From Cognatundibacterium aquatile (GTDB lineage: Bacteria; Pseudomonadota; Gammaproteobacteria; Burkholderiales; Burkholderiaceae_D): a stretch of 64,000 bases of DNA. The DNA is taken from positions 62,001 to 126,000 of the forward strand of contig NZ_JACOFT010000007.1 of the NCBI RefSeq assembly GCF_014699135.1. The letters run 5' to 3'. Position numbers and translations under genes: made by a program. Shown here in pieces: positions 35,265 through 44,488 of this stretch; the first letter of the stretch is position 1; every line of letters begins with the position of its first letter. Under the pieces are notes generated by a model. It had not been told where the DNA came from and made no database searches. It saw only the letters and a list, made by a program, of their open reading frames with translations.

Positions 35265-35887
35265 TGCGTCGCACAACCTCTCTATTAATTCTGGGCATTG
35301 CAACCGCCATCTGCGCTGGGCCTCTGTTCGCAGCAATTCCGAATTCTGCTCAGCAGCATCGATCCGCGTTGGTGCGTAACGCACGTGCAGTCTGGGGGAT
35401 TGATGCCCCTATAGCCAGTTTTGCTGCACAGTTCCAACAAGAAAGTGCATGGAATGCCAATGCACTCTCGCCAGTTGGGGCCAAGGGTATGGCGCAGTTT
35501 ATGCCAGCCACCGCCAATTGGATCGCCGAACAATATCCAGACGATCTGGGCAATGCGCAGCCGACCAATCCCTCTTGGGCTATTCGTGCCTTGGTGCAGT
35601 ACGATTTTTGGTTATATACCCGCATCCGAGCCGAGAACGCTTGCGAGCGTCTGGCCTTTACCTTGTCTGCCTATAACGGTGGGCTGGGTTGGGTGAACCG
35701 TGACAAAACACTGGCTTCAGGCAAGGGGCTTGATCCGCTAGTGTGGTTCGGATCAGTGGAGCGCGTCAATGCAGGCCGCTCCATCGCCAACTGGCAAGAA
35801 AACCGTGCTTACCCTCAACGCATCCTGTGGCGCTACGAACCAATGTATGTCGCGGCAAATTGGGGGAAAGGAGCTTGCAATGATTAA
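35264..35887 (+). CDS. Lytic transglycosylase endolysin
   Basis: A 207-residue SLT-type lytic transglycosylase. The N-terminal hydrophobic segment (about 5-23) acts as a signal or release anchor, and the catalytic Glu is in QFQQESAWNANALSPVGAKG, followed by MAQFMPATANWI and LSAYNGGLGW. It cuts the glycan strands of peptidoglycan during lysis. It overlaps the holin stop and the spanin start, so translation is tightly coupled. BcepMu uses a similar enzyme in the same position. Confidence 0.9.
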   Translation: MRRTTSLLILGIATAICAGPLFAAIPNSAQQHRSALVRNARAVWGIDAPIASFAAQFQQESAWNANALSPVGAKGMAQFMPATANWIAEQYPDDLGNAQPTNPSWAIRALVQYDFWLYTRIRAENACERLAFTLSAYNGGLGWVNRDKTLASGKGLDPLVWFGSVERVNAGRSIANWQENRAYPQRILWRYEPMYVAANWGKGACND

Positions 35888-36302
35888 TCCAGTGTCGTCA
35901 GGCAAAACCATATTGATCATGCTTCTGGTTACGGCCATCAGTGCAGCAGGTGCATTCTTCGCAGGTATGCACCAAGGGGCGATAAACGAACGCAGCAAGC
36001 AAGCAGAAAGCACCGTACAGAACTTGACATCTGTATTGGATAAATACAAGACCTTGATCAACGACAGCAATGCTGCCAGCAAAGCCATGCGAACTGCGAT
36101 GGCCACACGCTATGTCTTTGACTCAAAAACTACAGAAGACTTCAAAAATGCACTCGCAAAAAAACAAGCTGATCGCGTTGATTGCCGTTTTGATGCTGGC
36201 GTCATGCACCAGCTCGACATTGCCCGTGAGCGAGCAGCCACCAGTGCTGCCAGCGGAATACGTAACCCGTTGCCCACCACCGCCAGCACCAGCGAGCCCT
36301 AG
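35880..36302 (+). CDS. Inner-membrane spanin (Rz-like)
   Basis: About 140 residues from the ATG at 35880 with AAAGGAG upstream. One N-terminal transmembrane helix (about 9-28) is followed by a helical periplasmic part (INERSKQAESTVQNLTSVLD) and a C-terminal region of low complexity, the layout of an i-spanin. Together with the nested lipoprotein it fuses inner and outer membranes in the last lysis step. Confidence 0.8.
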   Translation: MINPVSSGKTILIMLLVTAISAAGAFFAGMHQGAINERSKQAESTVQNLTSVLDKYKTLINDSNAASKAMRTAMATRYVFDSKTTEDFKNALAKKQADRVDCRFDAGVMHQLDIARERAATSAASGIRNPLPTTASTSEP

Positions 36303-36405
36303 TGCAGATGATGTCGCACTGGCGTTAAAAAAAACGTATGACCAGTATGGCACTTGCGCAGGCCGCCTGATTAATCTGGTGGATTGGATGACGAGAAAAA
36401 AATGA
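36148..36405 (+). CDS. Outer-membrane spanin lipoprotein (Rz1-like), nested
   Basis: An 85-residue lipoprotein read in a different frame inside the i-spanin gene. The signal peptide ends in lipobox LASC (Cys20) and is followed by Pro-rich RCPPPPAPASPSA, as in o-spanins. Nested Rz/Rz1 pairs are typical of phage lysis cassettes. The C-terminal part extends 100 bases beyond the i-spanin stop and overlaps the next ATG. Confidence 0.85.
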   Translation: MHSQKNKLIALIAVLMLASCTSSTLPVSEQPPVLPAEYVTRCPPPPAPASPSADDVALALKKTYDQYGTCAGRLINLVDWMTRKK

Positions 36406-36623
36406 CAGATCCATCAGACATTGCAAGCGAACTCGAACAAGTCGCACGGGACGAAGCTATTCATGCGCAGCGAATGCGCATGGGAATCGCAACTAAGACA
36501 GTCGCTGATTCTGCCTTGTTCTGTACAAATGAAGAATGCGGCTTGCCAATTCCACTGAAACGCCGGCAAGCAATGCCCGGCTGTCAGTTATGTATCAGTT
36601 GCCAAACCCGAAAGGAACGTTAG
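36402..36623 (+). CDS. TraR/DksA-type zinc-finger protein
   Basis: 73 residues with a C4 zinc finger: FCTNEECGLPIPLKRRQAMP, then CQLCISC. The short helical N-terminus (EQVARDEAIHAQRMRM) matches phage and plasmid TraR, which act on RNA polymerase like DksA plus ppGpp. It starts in an ATGA overlap with the spanin gene. Its role in phage transcription is inferred from the family. Confidence 0.85.
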   Translation: MTDPSDIASELEQVARDEAIHAQRMRMGIATKTVADSALFCTNEECGLPIPLKRRQAMPGCQLCISCQTRKER

Positions 36624-36625
36624 TC

Positions 36626-36994
36626 ATGTCAAACGAACTATGGCAACTGGTGGGCTTATTAGTGTCCTTTATGGGCTTTTGCTTTGCTGCCGGGAAAGTG
36701 CTGTTATCGCAAATTGACCGTCGCCTGAATGAACGCTTTACAGCAATGGAAGAGTCTCGCGATGCAGCGAGTAAGCATTGGGATGAAAAATTCTCGACAG
36801 TCATTGAACAAAACCGCCGTGAAGCCCAGGGGTGGGCGAATCTCGAACGCGACTTCCTGCGATTTCAAGCTGAATTGCCGCTCCAATATGTACGCCGCGA
36901 AGACTATGTACGTAATCAGACCGTGATCGAAGCCAAGCTGGATGCCGTGGCGTTAAAAATCGAAAACATCCAATTGAAAGGTAATCAACGATGA
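36626..36994 (+). CDS. Small membrane phage protein, possibly DUF2730-like
   Basis: 122 residues. One N-terminal transmembrane helix (ELWQLVGLLVSFMGFCFAAG) is followed by a charged coiled-coil tail (RRLNERFTAMEESRDAASKH, LDAVALKIENIQLKG). Mu-like phages carry proteins of this design between lysis and terminase genes. The exact family is uncertain and the function unknown. The ATG at 36626 has AAGGAACG upstream. Confidence 0.7.
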   Translation: MSNELWQLVGLLVSFMGFCFAAGKVLLSQIDRRLNERFTAMEESRDAASKHWDEKFSTVIEQNRREAQGWANLERDFLRFQAELPLQYVRREDYVRNQTVIEAKLDAVALKIENIQLKGNQR

Positions 36995-37299
36995 TGGATC
37001 AAGCAAAAATTCGCCGTGAATCACTGCGCTGGTATTTATTGCTGGCACTGTATAACGCCCGTCCTGAAGAGCTATCTGAAGGACCGATTCAAATGACCAT
37101 GCAATCGATCTACCCGGATGTAACACCGATTGAAGTCCGGCGTGAACTGGACTATCTGGCTGATCGCAAGTTGGTTGATCTGCGTAAAGAACCTTCAGGT
37201 CGCTGGTGGGGCAGTCTGACCCGGCATGGTGTGGATATCGCTGAATACACTGTCGATTGCGATCCGGGCATTGCTCGTCCAGTGAAATACTGGGGCTGA
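36991..37299 (+). CDS. Winged-helix-like protein (Mu gp26-like)
   Basis: 102 residues (MMDQAKIRRESLRWYLLLAL, IEVRRELDYLADRKLVDLRK). The second half reads as a winged helix, and the protein lies directly before the small terminase gene, where Mu has gp26. A role in packaging or its control is likely but unproven. The start overlaps the previous stop (ATGATGG). Confidence 0.75.
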   Translation: MMDQAKIRRESLRWYLLLALYNARPEELSEGPIQMTMQSIYPDVTPIEVRRELDYLADRKLVDLRKEPSGRWWGSLTRHGVDIAEYTVDCDPGIARPVKYWG

Positions 37300-37300
37300 C

Positions 37301-37846
37301 ATGGCACGTCGCAATAGTGTCGAACAACTGCCTAAGCCTGTGCGCGACTGGCTCGACAACTCTCTGGTCGCTGGCAATTTCAGCGGCTACCAGGCATTGG
37401 AAGACGCCCTGCGCGAGCGTGGCTGCACCGTCAGCAAGTCGGCCATCCACCGCTATGGGCAAAAGATAGAGCGCCGCTTTGCTGCCATCAAGGCCAGCAC
37501 CGAGGCGGCACGCATGCTGACCGAGGGCGCGGCTGACGACCAGGATGCCCGCTCCGAGGCGGTGATTGCGCTGGTGCAGACTGAGCTGTTTGAAAGCATC
37601 GTCAACCTGCAGGAGGCATCAGACGAAGACATTGATCCAACTGAACGCATCGCCTTACTCAGCAGTGCAGCCAAGAATATCGCCACCTTGTCCCGCGCCA
37701 GCGTCAATCTGAAGAAGTTTCAGAATGAAGTGCGCAGTAAAGTGGAGGCCGCTGCAGCAGCGGTGGATAAAGTCGTCAAGAACGGCGGCTTATCTGATGA
37801 CGCGGCCGACGCTATCCGTCGTCAGATTTTAGGCATCGCCACATGA
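37301..37846 (+). CDS. Small terminase subunit-like (DUF3486, Mu gp27)
   Basis: 181 residues of the DUF3486 family, the Mu gp27 counterpart. The N-terminal RRNSVEQLPKPVRDWLDNSL and SKSAIHRYGQKIERRF segments are typical, and a helical oligomerisation region follows. It is thought to recognise phage DNA for packaging with the large terminase. It overlaps the large subunit gene by four bases. Confidence 0.88.
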   Translation: MARRNSVEQLPKPVRDWLDNSLVAGNFSGYQALEDALRERGCTVSKSAIHRYGQKIERRFAAIKASTEAARMLTEGAADDQDARSEAVIALVQTELFESIVNLQEASDEDIDPTERIALLSSAAKNIATLSRASVNLKKFQNEVRSKVEAAAAAVDKVVKNGGLSDDAADAIRRQILGIAT

Positions 37847-39348
37847 GCAATATCGTTGAAAACCGGATTGAGCGCGCACCGGCCGTGCTGCTGCCATATC
37901 AGCAGCGCTGGTGCGCCGATCAGTCTCCGGTCAAGGTCATGGAAAAGTCTCGCCGCATCGGCCTCTCTTGGGGCGAAGCGGCGGATTCGTCACTGCTTGC
38001 AGCCAGTCAGAATGGTATGGATACCTGGTACATCGGATATAACAAAGATATGGCGCAAGAGTTCATCCGCGATTGTGCTGATTGGGCCAAGCATTACAGT
38101 CTGGCCGCTGGCGAGATCGAGGAGACCGAAGAAGTCTTTGTGAACGGTGATGATGAAAAAGCTATCCTGGCCTACGTGATCCGCTTTGCCTCTGGCTTTC
38201 GCATTACTGCACTGTCCTCACGTCCATCTAATCTGCGCGGTAAGCAAGGCCGCGTCATCATTGATGAAGCGGCTTTCCATGAACAACTGGCGGAATTGCT
38301 CAAGGCGGCAATGGCACTGTTGATGTGGGGCGGTCAGGTTCACGTTATTTCAACTCACGATGGCGTAGACAACCCATTTAACGAATTGATCACCGATGCC
38401 CGATCAGGTAAGAAACCGTATAGCGTGCATCGCGTCACCTTTAACGAAGCATTGGCAGAAGGCTTGTATCGTCGCATCTGCCTGCGCCGGGGCATAGACT
38501 GGACCGCCGATGGTGAATCCGCCTGGGCAAAAAGTATCCGTGACTCTTACGGTAGTGATGCTGATGAAGAACTCGATTGTATTCCCAAGAATAGCGGCGG
38601 AGCTTGGTTATCACGTGCATTGATCGAATCGCGCATGTCGGCCAATACCCCGGTACTGCGCTGGGAATGCAAGGAAGGCTTTGAACTACTCAGCGACGAT
38701 ATCCGCAAAGCAGAATGTAACGACTGGCTCAAAGAAAATCTGCTGCCCTTGCTGGAAGCCTTGCCGTCAGATGCGATTTCATTTAATGGTGAAGACTTCG
38801 GCCGCACTGGCGACCTAACGGTGCACGTGCCGTTGATCCAGTGCCAAAACCTGACACGTCGCGTGCCTTTCATACTGGAGCTACGCAACGTCCCATTCCG
38901 CCAGCAAGAGCAGATCGCGTTTTATCTGATGGACAGGCTGCCACGTTTTACGGGCGGTGCCCTAGACTCCCGTGGTAACGGCCAGTTTCTTGGTGAATAT
39001 GCTATGCAGCGCTATGGTGCCAGCCGCATCCACCAGGTCATGTTGACTGAGGGCTGGTACCGCGATCACATGCCACCAGTCAAAGCAGCGCTGGAAGACG
39101 GTACGCTGACCGATTTACCGAAAGATGCAGACATTCTGGCCGACTTGCGCGCCATTCAGGTGGTGCGCGGCGTGCCACGCATACCGGACACACGCAGTAC
39201 CGGCGAAGACAAAGGCAAACGCCACGGCGATGCCGCCGTTGCTGTAGCGCTGTCCTACTATGCCAGCCGCGAATTATGTAAAGGGCCGACTTCTGCCAAG
39301 TCACGCCGTCGTCGCAGTGCTTCCCGAATCACGCAAGGATACCAATGA
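37843..39348 (+). CDS. Large terminase subunit (Mu gp28-like)
   Basis: 501 residues. The ATPase part begins LLPYQQRWCADQSPVKVMEK with a Walker A-like SRRIGLSWGEA, and a Walker B-like GRVIIDEAAFHEQ follows. The C-terminal nuclease part includes DFGRTGDLTVHVP and KGKRHGDAAVAVALSYYASR. The enzyme pumps phage DNA into heads and cuts it by headful. Start and stop overlap neighbours by four bases. Confidence 0.93.
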   Translation: MSNIVENRIERAPAVLLPYQQRWCADQSPVKVMEKSRRIGLSWGEAADSSLLAASQNGMDTWYIGYNKDMAQEFIRDCADWAKHYSLAAGEIEETEEVFVNGDDEKAILAYVIRFASGFRITALSSRPSNLRGKQGRVIIDEAAFHEQLAELLKAAMALLMWGGQVHVISTHDGVDNPFNELITDARSGKKPYSVHRVTFNEALAEGLYRRICLRRGIDWTADGESAWAKSIRDSYGSDADEELDCIPKNSGGAWLSRALIESRMSANTPVLRWECKEGFELLSDDIRKAECNDWLKENLLPLLEALPSDAISFNGEDFGRTGDLTVHVPLIQCQNLTRRVPFILELRNVPFRQQEQIAFYLMDRLPRFTGGALDSRGNGQFLGEYAMQRYGASRIHQVMLTEGWYRDHMPPVKAALEDGTLTDLPKDADILADLRAIQVVRGVPRIPDTRSTGEDKGKRHGDAAVAVALSYYASRELCKGPTSAKSRRRRSASRITQGYQ

Positions 39349-40820
39349 AACAAAAAGGAATATGGGTCAGCCAGAATGAATTCGTGCATTTTGCTGAATC
39401 ACCCAAAACACTCTCAGAGCAAATAGCTACGCGCAGCCGTAGCATCGATTTTTACGGGCTGGGGATGTATTTGCCTAACCCTGACCCGGTTCTCAAAGCA
39501 CTGGGTAAAGACATCAAAGTCTATAAAGAATTGCGCTCAGATGCTCATGTTGGTGGTTGTATTCGTCGCCGGAAGGCCTCGGTCAAAGCGTTGGAATGGG
39601 GCGTCGATAAAGATAAGGCCAAGTCCATGGTAGCCAAGAATATCGATGCCATCTTTGCGGATCTGGATATCTCACGCATCATCACTGAAATTCTGGATGC
39701 CCCTTTGTTTGGCTACCAACCACTGGAAATCATCTGGGGCAAGGTTGGCAGCTATGTCGTACCGGTCGATGTTGTCAGCAAACCGCCCAATTGGTTTGTG
39801 TACGACGAAGACAATCAACTCCGTTTGCGTACCAAAGAAAACATGATTCGCGGTGAAGAGCTGCCGCCCGCAAAGTTCCTGGTTGCAAGGCAAGATCCAA
39901 GCTATGACAATCCCTATGGCTTTGCCGATTTATCGATGTGCTTCTGGCCAACCACGTTTAAAAAAGGTGGTCTCAAATTCTGGGTGCAATTTACAGAAAA
40001 GTACGGCACGCCTTGGTTGATCGGCAAGCACCCACGTAGTGCCAGCGATGCAGAGAAAGAATTATTGCTCGATAGTCTGGAGGCCATGGTACAGGACGCT
40101 GTGGCCGTTATTCCGGATGATTCCAGTATCGACATTAAAGAAGCGGCCGGCAAAGCGTCCAGCACCGATACCTTTGAAAGTCTTTTACACTTTTGTCGCT
40201 CCGAAGTGTCAATTGCTTTGTTAGGACAAAATCAAACCACTGAAGCAACATCGAACCGCGCCTCTGCGCAAGTCGGCCGTGAAGTCACACACGATATCCG
40301 CGATGGTGATAAAGCGATCGTATCTGAAACTTTAAACCAGTTGATACGCTGGACGTGCGAGCGCAACTTCAGTGGCGGAGCCATGCCAGTGTTCTCCATG
40401 TGGGAACAAGAAGAAGTCGATAAGGTACTGGCTGAGCGTGATCAAAAGCTGACCCAGGCTGGTGCTAAATTTACCCCTGCTTACTTTAAACGCGCTTATG
40501 GTTTGCAAGACGGTGATCTGGTTGAAACACCGTTAAGTCAAAATGATGTACCTGCTGCAGAATTTTCTGAGGAAGACATCGCGCCTGACCAGCAAGCAAT
40601 GGATAACGCCCTCGATGCGTTGCTGGCTGGGTCAGAATTACAGGGCGTGGCTCAAGCACTGCTCAAGCCTGTATTGAAAGCCATAGGCGATAACATCGCC
40701 CCTGATGTGTTACTTGCAATGTTGGCGGAGTTGTATCCGGAGATGGATTCAAACGATCTGCAAGAGCGCCTGGCACGTGCAATGTTTGTTGCCAAAGTGT
40801 GGGGGCGTTTGCATGCTTGA
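39345..40820 (+). CDS. Portal protein (DUF935, Mu gp29-like)
   Basis: 491 residues of the DUF935 family. Key blocks are YKELRSDAHVGGCIRRRKAS, APLFGYQPLEIIWGK, NPYGFADLSMCFWPTTFKKG and LLGQNQTTEATSNRASAQVG. It forms the dodecameric portal at the head vertex. The length fits the family (about 500). Its stop lies eight bases inside the next gene. Confidence 0.92.
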   Translation: MKQKGIWVSQNEFVHFAESPKTLSEQIATRSRSIDFYGLGMYLPNPDPVLKALGKDIKVYKELRSDAHVGGCIRRRKASVKALEWGVDKDKAKSMVAKNIDAIFADLDISRIITEILDAPLFGYQPLEIIWGKVGSYVVPVDVVSKPPNWFVYDEDNQLRLRTKENMIRGEELPPAKFLVARQDPSYDNPYGFADLSMCFWPTTFKKGGLKFWVQFTEKYGTPWLIGKHPRSASDAEKELLLDSLEAMVQDAVAVIPDDSSIDIKEAAGKASSTDTFESLLHFCRSEVSIALLGQNQTTEATSNRASAQVGREVTHDIRDGDKAIVSETLNQLIRWTCERNFSGGAMPVFSMWEQEEVDKVLAERDQKLTQAGAKFTPAYFKRAYGLQDGDLVETPLSQNDVPAAEFSEEDIAPDQQAMDNALDALLAGSELQGVAQALLKPVLKAIGDNIAPDVLLAMLAELYPEMDSNDLQERLARAMFVAKVWGRLHA

Positions 40821-41634
40821 CCTTGCCTATTGCATGAAGCTGCCACCAGCCAAGGCGATTGCCTATCTGGAAAGTAAGGGCTTTGCCGTTACCTGGGACT
40901 GGCAGGAACTCTGGCAAGATGCCCAGGCGCAAGCCTTCACGGTGGCCAAGGTCACACGGCTGGATATTCTGCAAGACATCTTCGACGCGGTAGCAAAAGC
41001 CCAGAAGCAAGGTCAGACACTCGCTGCATTCAGCAAAGAATTAACACCGATCCTGCAGGCAAAGGGCTGGTGGGGGCGAAAAGAACACGTGGACGCTGAT
41101 GGCGTTGTCAGTACAGTGCAATTGGGGAGCCCATGGCGACTGGAGACCATCTACCGGGTTAATCTCCAGACCGCGTACATGGCGGGTCGCTTTCAGGAAC
41201 AGTTATCCAACGTTGATGATCGTCCCTACTGGCAATACGTTGCCATTCTGGATGGCCGTACCCGTCCTGGCCACCGCGCAATGGATGGCAAGATATTCCG
41301 CTACGACGATCCTTTCTGGGCGAGTTTCTATCCACCAAACGGCTGGCGGTGCCGGTGTCGCGTGGTAGCGCTCGCTGAACGGGATTTGGGGAATAGCAAA
41401 AACGTCGAGTCGTCAACTGGCAAACTCGGTCAGTCTATGCGCCAGGTATCACGTTCATCCGACGAAATGCGTCCGGTGGCAACCTATCGTGCAACAGACC
41501 CGGCAACGGGAAAAACAGTGACCGTGTCGCCCGATGTCGGATGGAGTTACAACCCTGGAGCTGCAGCCTGGCAGCCAGATCCGTCACGCTACACCGGGAC
41601 CTTAGCGCCATTGGCCAAAAAGGAATTGAAATGA
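40813..41634 (+). CDS. Head morphogenesis protein (Mu F/gp30-like)
   Basis: 273 residues from the ATG at 40813, chosen because upstream codons lie inside the portal gene. The conserved minor-head-protein block is YRVNLQTAYMAGRFQE, AILDGRTRPGHRAMDGKIF and PNGWRCRCRVVAL. Such proteins sit in the head and act in assembly or DNA entry. Shorter than Mu gp30 (about 420), but the core domain is complete. Confidence 0.87.
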   Translation: MLDLAYCMKLPPAKAIAYLESKGFAVTWDWQELWQDAQAQAFTVAKVTRLDILQDIFDAVAKAQKQGQTLAAFSKELTPILQAKGWWGRKEHVDADGVVSTVQLGSPWRLETIYRVNLQTAYMAGRFQEQLSNVDDRPYWQYVAILDGRTRPGHRAMDGKIFRYDDPFWASFYPPNGWRCRCRVVALAERDLGNSKNVESSTGKLGQSMRQVSRSSDEMRPVATYRATDPATGKTVTVSPDVGWSYNPGAAAWQPDPSRYTGTLAPLAKKELK

Positions 41635-42155
41635 GCATGATCAACATCGCCATCGATGACCAACTATTGCGGCAGGCGATCAGCAGTCTGGATTCCGGCG
41701 CGCATAACCTCGCACCGGCGATGCGTAAAATTGCCCAAACACTGGCAACCGAAACTGAAAATAACTTCCGAGCAGAAGGCCGCCCGAAGTGGCAAGCACT
41801 GGCGGAATCAACAGTGCATTCGCGTTTGGGTGGTGCAAAGGCATATCGCAAGGACGGTAAGCTCAAGGCCTCTGCGCAGCGTATAAAAGATGGTGGTTTT
41901 CGTATCCTGCAGCATACGGGCGCACTGGCTTCATCGATTACAACTGATTCAGATAGTAACCACGCAGTTATCGGTAGCAACAAAGTATATGCCGCGATTC
42001 ATCAATTTGGTGGTGATGCAGGACGAGGTAAAAAGGTCAGTATTCCCGCACGTCCGTTTCTGCCGATCACCGAAGACGGAAAGTTGCAGCCAGAGGCCGA
42101 GCAAGCTGTGCTCGAAACTGTTCTCTATCACTTGCGAACTGCAGCCGGAATTTAA
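41631..42155 (+). CDS. Virion morphogenesis protein (Mu gpG/P2 gpS-like)
   Basis: 174 residues. Typical motifs are TENNFRAEGRPKWQALAEST, LQHTGALASSI and YAAIHQFGGDAGRGKKVSIP with ARPFL. The family (phage_tail_S) is needed for tail completion and head joining. AAAGGAATTGAA precedes the ATG, in an overlap with the previous stop. The following 185 bases hold a small GCTCAGGAGC hairpin and no gene. Confidence 0.88.
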   Translation: MSMINIAIDDQLLRQAISSLDSGAHNLAPAMRKIAQTLATETENNFRAEGRPKWQALAESTVHSRLGGAKAYRKDGKLKASAQRIKDGGFRILQHTGALASSITTDSDSNHAVIGSNKVYAAIHQFGGDAGRGKKVSIPARPFLPITEDGKLQPEAEQAVLETVLYHLRTAAGI

Positions 42156-42340
42156 GCGCTCAGGAGCGTTTAAACCGATCAACATATCCAACGCTAACGG
42201 AACCGGTGCCGAATACGTCTGTAAAGGCCTGTAAAGCGTTTTTCACACCATCCCCGCATTGAAGTCGTCCATGCAACTACTCCGGTAATTGTTAAACTGG
42301 ATTAAAAGACCGATTGTCCCGATCACGCGAAGATCTGGGC

Positions 42341-43507
42341 ATGACTACATCGACACCCAAACCACTGCACATTTTTAAGCCCGGTAACCAGACTGCAATG
42401 TCTGGTGTCACTCTGGCTTTCTCTGAATCAGATCTGGCCGACAGTGCCCGCGCCTACGATCCTGCCAAACACGAAGCGCCTATCGTCATTGGCCACCCGC
42501 GTCATGATGCTCCTGCGTATGGATGGGTTAAATCGCTGAGTTGCACCAATGAAGGTCTGAACGCCGAACCGCACCAGGTCGATGCAGATTTTGCCGAACT
42601 GGTCGCTACTGGTCGTTACAAGAAAATCAGTGCCAGCTTCTATCTGCCAGATGCTGCGAACAATCCTGTTCCCGGTGTGTACTACCTGCGTCATGTCGGC
42701 TTTCTTGGTGCCCAACCACCAGCTGTCAAGGGCTTAAAACAAGCTGAATTTGCTGATGCCGAAGATGGCGTGGTCGAGTTCGGAGACTGGGGGATGGATA
42801 CCAATGCCTCCCTCTGGCGTCGCATGCGTGAATGGCTGTTGTCCAAATTTGACCAGGAGACCGCTGATCAAGTGGTTCCGGACTGGGAAATCGAATCTAT
42901 CCGCGCTGCTGCACGTCTTGACGACGACACTGGCCGCACCGCATTTGCTGACCCTGGCAGTGCAACTTTAAACGCGACGACAGGCGCATCCCCTGTCAAT
43001 CAATCTACTCAAGAGGAGAATTATGTGAGTCCAGAACTAGCAGCTAAGCTGGAAGCAGAAAACGCCCAGCTCAAACAAAAGCTGGCCACCGCCGAGGCTG
43101 AACAAAAAGCCTCAGCGCTCGCCAAGCTGCATACCGACAACCTGGCGTATGCCGAAACCTTGATCAATGCTGGCACTCTGGCACCGAAACATCGCGCTTC
43201 GGTCGTGGCTTTCCTCGACTTCACCGAAGGAAACACCACGCTGGAATTTGGCGAAGGTGATCAAAAGAGTAGCTTGTCTGCCGCATTTAAATCCTTTCTT
43301 GGCGACTTGCCCAAAGTGGTCGAATTTGGCGAGCACGCGACCAAAGACAAGGTTGGAAGCGGTAAGTCGGGTGATGCCAGCGTTGCCGAATTCTCAGAAA
43401 AATCTACTGATCCGGATCGCCTTGCTTTGCACTCCAAAGCCAGCGATCTGGCGGCCGAGAAAAACATTCCCTACGAGCAGGCCGTGCGCCAGCTCGTAGG
43501 CCAATAA
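42341..43507 (+). CDS. Head maturation protease with C-terminal scaffold (Mu gpI-like)
   Basis: 388 residues. The protease part (1-200) has APIVIGHPRHDAPAYGWVKS and KKISASFYLPD with likely catalytic His and Ser, typical of the Mu protease I family. The last 160 residues form a coiled-coil scaffold (LAAKLEAENAQLKQKLATAE) and are probably also made alone from an internal start at 43025. The ATG at 42341 has only a weak ribosome site; an upstream TTG at 42314 is possible. Confidence 0.87.
   Translation: MTTSTPKPLHIFKPGNQTAMSGVTLAFSESDLADSARAYDPAKHEAPIVIGHPRHDAPAYGWVKSLSCTNEGLNAEPHQVDADFAELVATGRYKKISASFYLPDAANNPVPGVYYLRHVGFLGAQPPAVKGLKQAEFADAEDGVVEFGDWGMDTNASLWRRMREWLLSKFDQETADQVVPDWEIESIRAAARLDDDTGRTAFADPGSATLNATTGASPVNQSTQEENYVSPELAAKLEAENAQLKQKLATAEAEQKASALAKLHTDNLAYAETLINAGTLAPKHRASVVAFLDFTEGNTTLEFGEGDQKSSLSAAFKSFLGDLPKVVEFGEHATKDKVGSGKSGDASVAEFSEKSTDPDRLALHSKASDLAAEKNIPYEQAVRQLVGQ
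43025..43507 (+). CDS. Internal scaffold protein (Mu gpZ-like)
   Basis: A GTG at 43025, in frame inside the protease gene, follows AAGAGGAGAATTAT, a near-ideal ribosome binding site at good spacing. The 160-residue product starts MSPELAAKLEAENAQLKQKL and equals the scaffold part of the longer protein. Mu makes its scaffold gpZ from an internal start in gene I, the same arrangement. Confidence 0.75.
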   Translation: MSPELAAKLEAENAQLKQKLATAEAEQKASALAKLHTDNLAYAETLINAGTLAPKHRASVVAFLDFTEGNTTLEFGEGDQKSSLSAAFKSFLGDLPKVVEFGEHATKDKVGSGKSGDASVAEFSEKSTDPDRLALHSKASDLAAEKNIPYEQAVRQLVGQ

Positions 43508-43551
43508 CCCAACATCGTCCATCTCTCAACACTTAAATTACAGGAGTCAAC

Positions 43552-44475
43552 ATGGCTGATCGCCTCAGACAACTACGGGTCGTTGACCCGGTACTCACCA
43601 GCATTGCACGTGGCTATCGCAATGCTCAGTACATCGGGGAAGCCTTGTTCCCGATCGCCCTCTCCGAAAAAGAAGGTGCCATCGTGCCGCTGTTTGGCAA
43701 GGAAGCTTTCCGTTTATGGGAAACCGAACGCGCCATCCGCGCCCGCTCCAATGTCATGACGCCGGATGACATCGACAGCATCGACGTGGTTTTACGTGAA
43801 CACGATCTGGCCTATCCGGTCGATTACCGTGAACAACAGGAGTCGATGTTTGATGCCGAATCCCGTGCCGCCAAGCGCGTCAAGGACGCTATCGACCTGC
43901 GCCGCGAGTGGGCTTGCGCCAGTCTGGCACAAAACCCATCTACCTATCTGAGTGGTGCCAAGCAGATACTGTCTGGCTCGGCTCGGTGGGCCGCCAACGG
44001 TGGCGATCCGATCGCTGATGTAGAAACGGGTAAGGAAATCGTTCGTAGCCGTATCGGCATTCGTCCTAACACCATCATTATGGGTGCATCGGTATATCAA
44101 TCGCTCAAGTTCCATACCAAGCTGCAGGCAGCGCTGGGCAGCACCGAACGCAAGCTGGTCACGCTGGATCATCTGCGCGTTCTGTTCGGTATCGACGACA
44201 TCCAGATCGGCGAAGCATTGGCCGGCGATGCGGCAACTGGCGATATCTGGGGCGACAACCTGATTCTGGCCTATGTCGCCAAACCTAAGACCGGTACTCA
44301 GGCCGATTACGAAGAACCTTCTTTCGGTTACACCCTGCGCAAGAAAGGTTTTCCAGAGACCGACAAGTACGACACCGAAGGCGGCAAGGTACGCAATGTG
44401 CGCCACACCGATGTCTACAAGCCGGTGGTGGTCGGTGCCGATGCTGGCTACCTGATCGCTGATATCAACCCTTGA
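43552..44475 (+). CDS. Major capsid protein
   Basis: 307 residues (MADRLRQLRVVDPVLTSIAR, GYRNAQYIGEALFPIALSEK). Its position after the protease/scaffold, its length and the C-terminal KPKTGTQADYEEPSFGYTLR segment identify the major head protein of this phage group, presumably with the HK97 fold. ACAGGAGTCAAC before the ATG is a strong ribosome site, expected for the most abundant virion protein. Confidence 0.88.
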   Translation: MADRLRQLRVVDPVLTSIARGYRNAQYIGEALFPIALSEKEGAIVPLFGKEAFRLWETERAIRARSNVMTPDDIDSIDVVLREHDLAYPVDYREQQESMFDAESRAAKRVKDAIDLRREWACASLAQNPSTYLSGAKQILSGSARWAANGGDPIADVETGKEIVRSRIGIRPNTIIMGASVYQSLKFHTKLQAALGSTERKLVTLDHLRVLFGIDDIQIGEALAGDAATGDIWGDNLILAYVAKPKTGTQADYEEPSFGYTLRKKGFPETDKYDTEGGKVRNVRHTDVYKPVVVGADAGYLIADINP

Positions 44476-44488
44476 TCCAGGTGACGCT

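Noticed and set aside
36536-36994. Longer start for the small membrane protein after the TraR-like gene
   Set aside because: The added 30 codons overlap the zinc-finger gene; the ATG at 36626 has a good ribosome site and begins the membrane helix.
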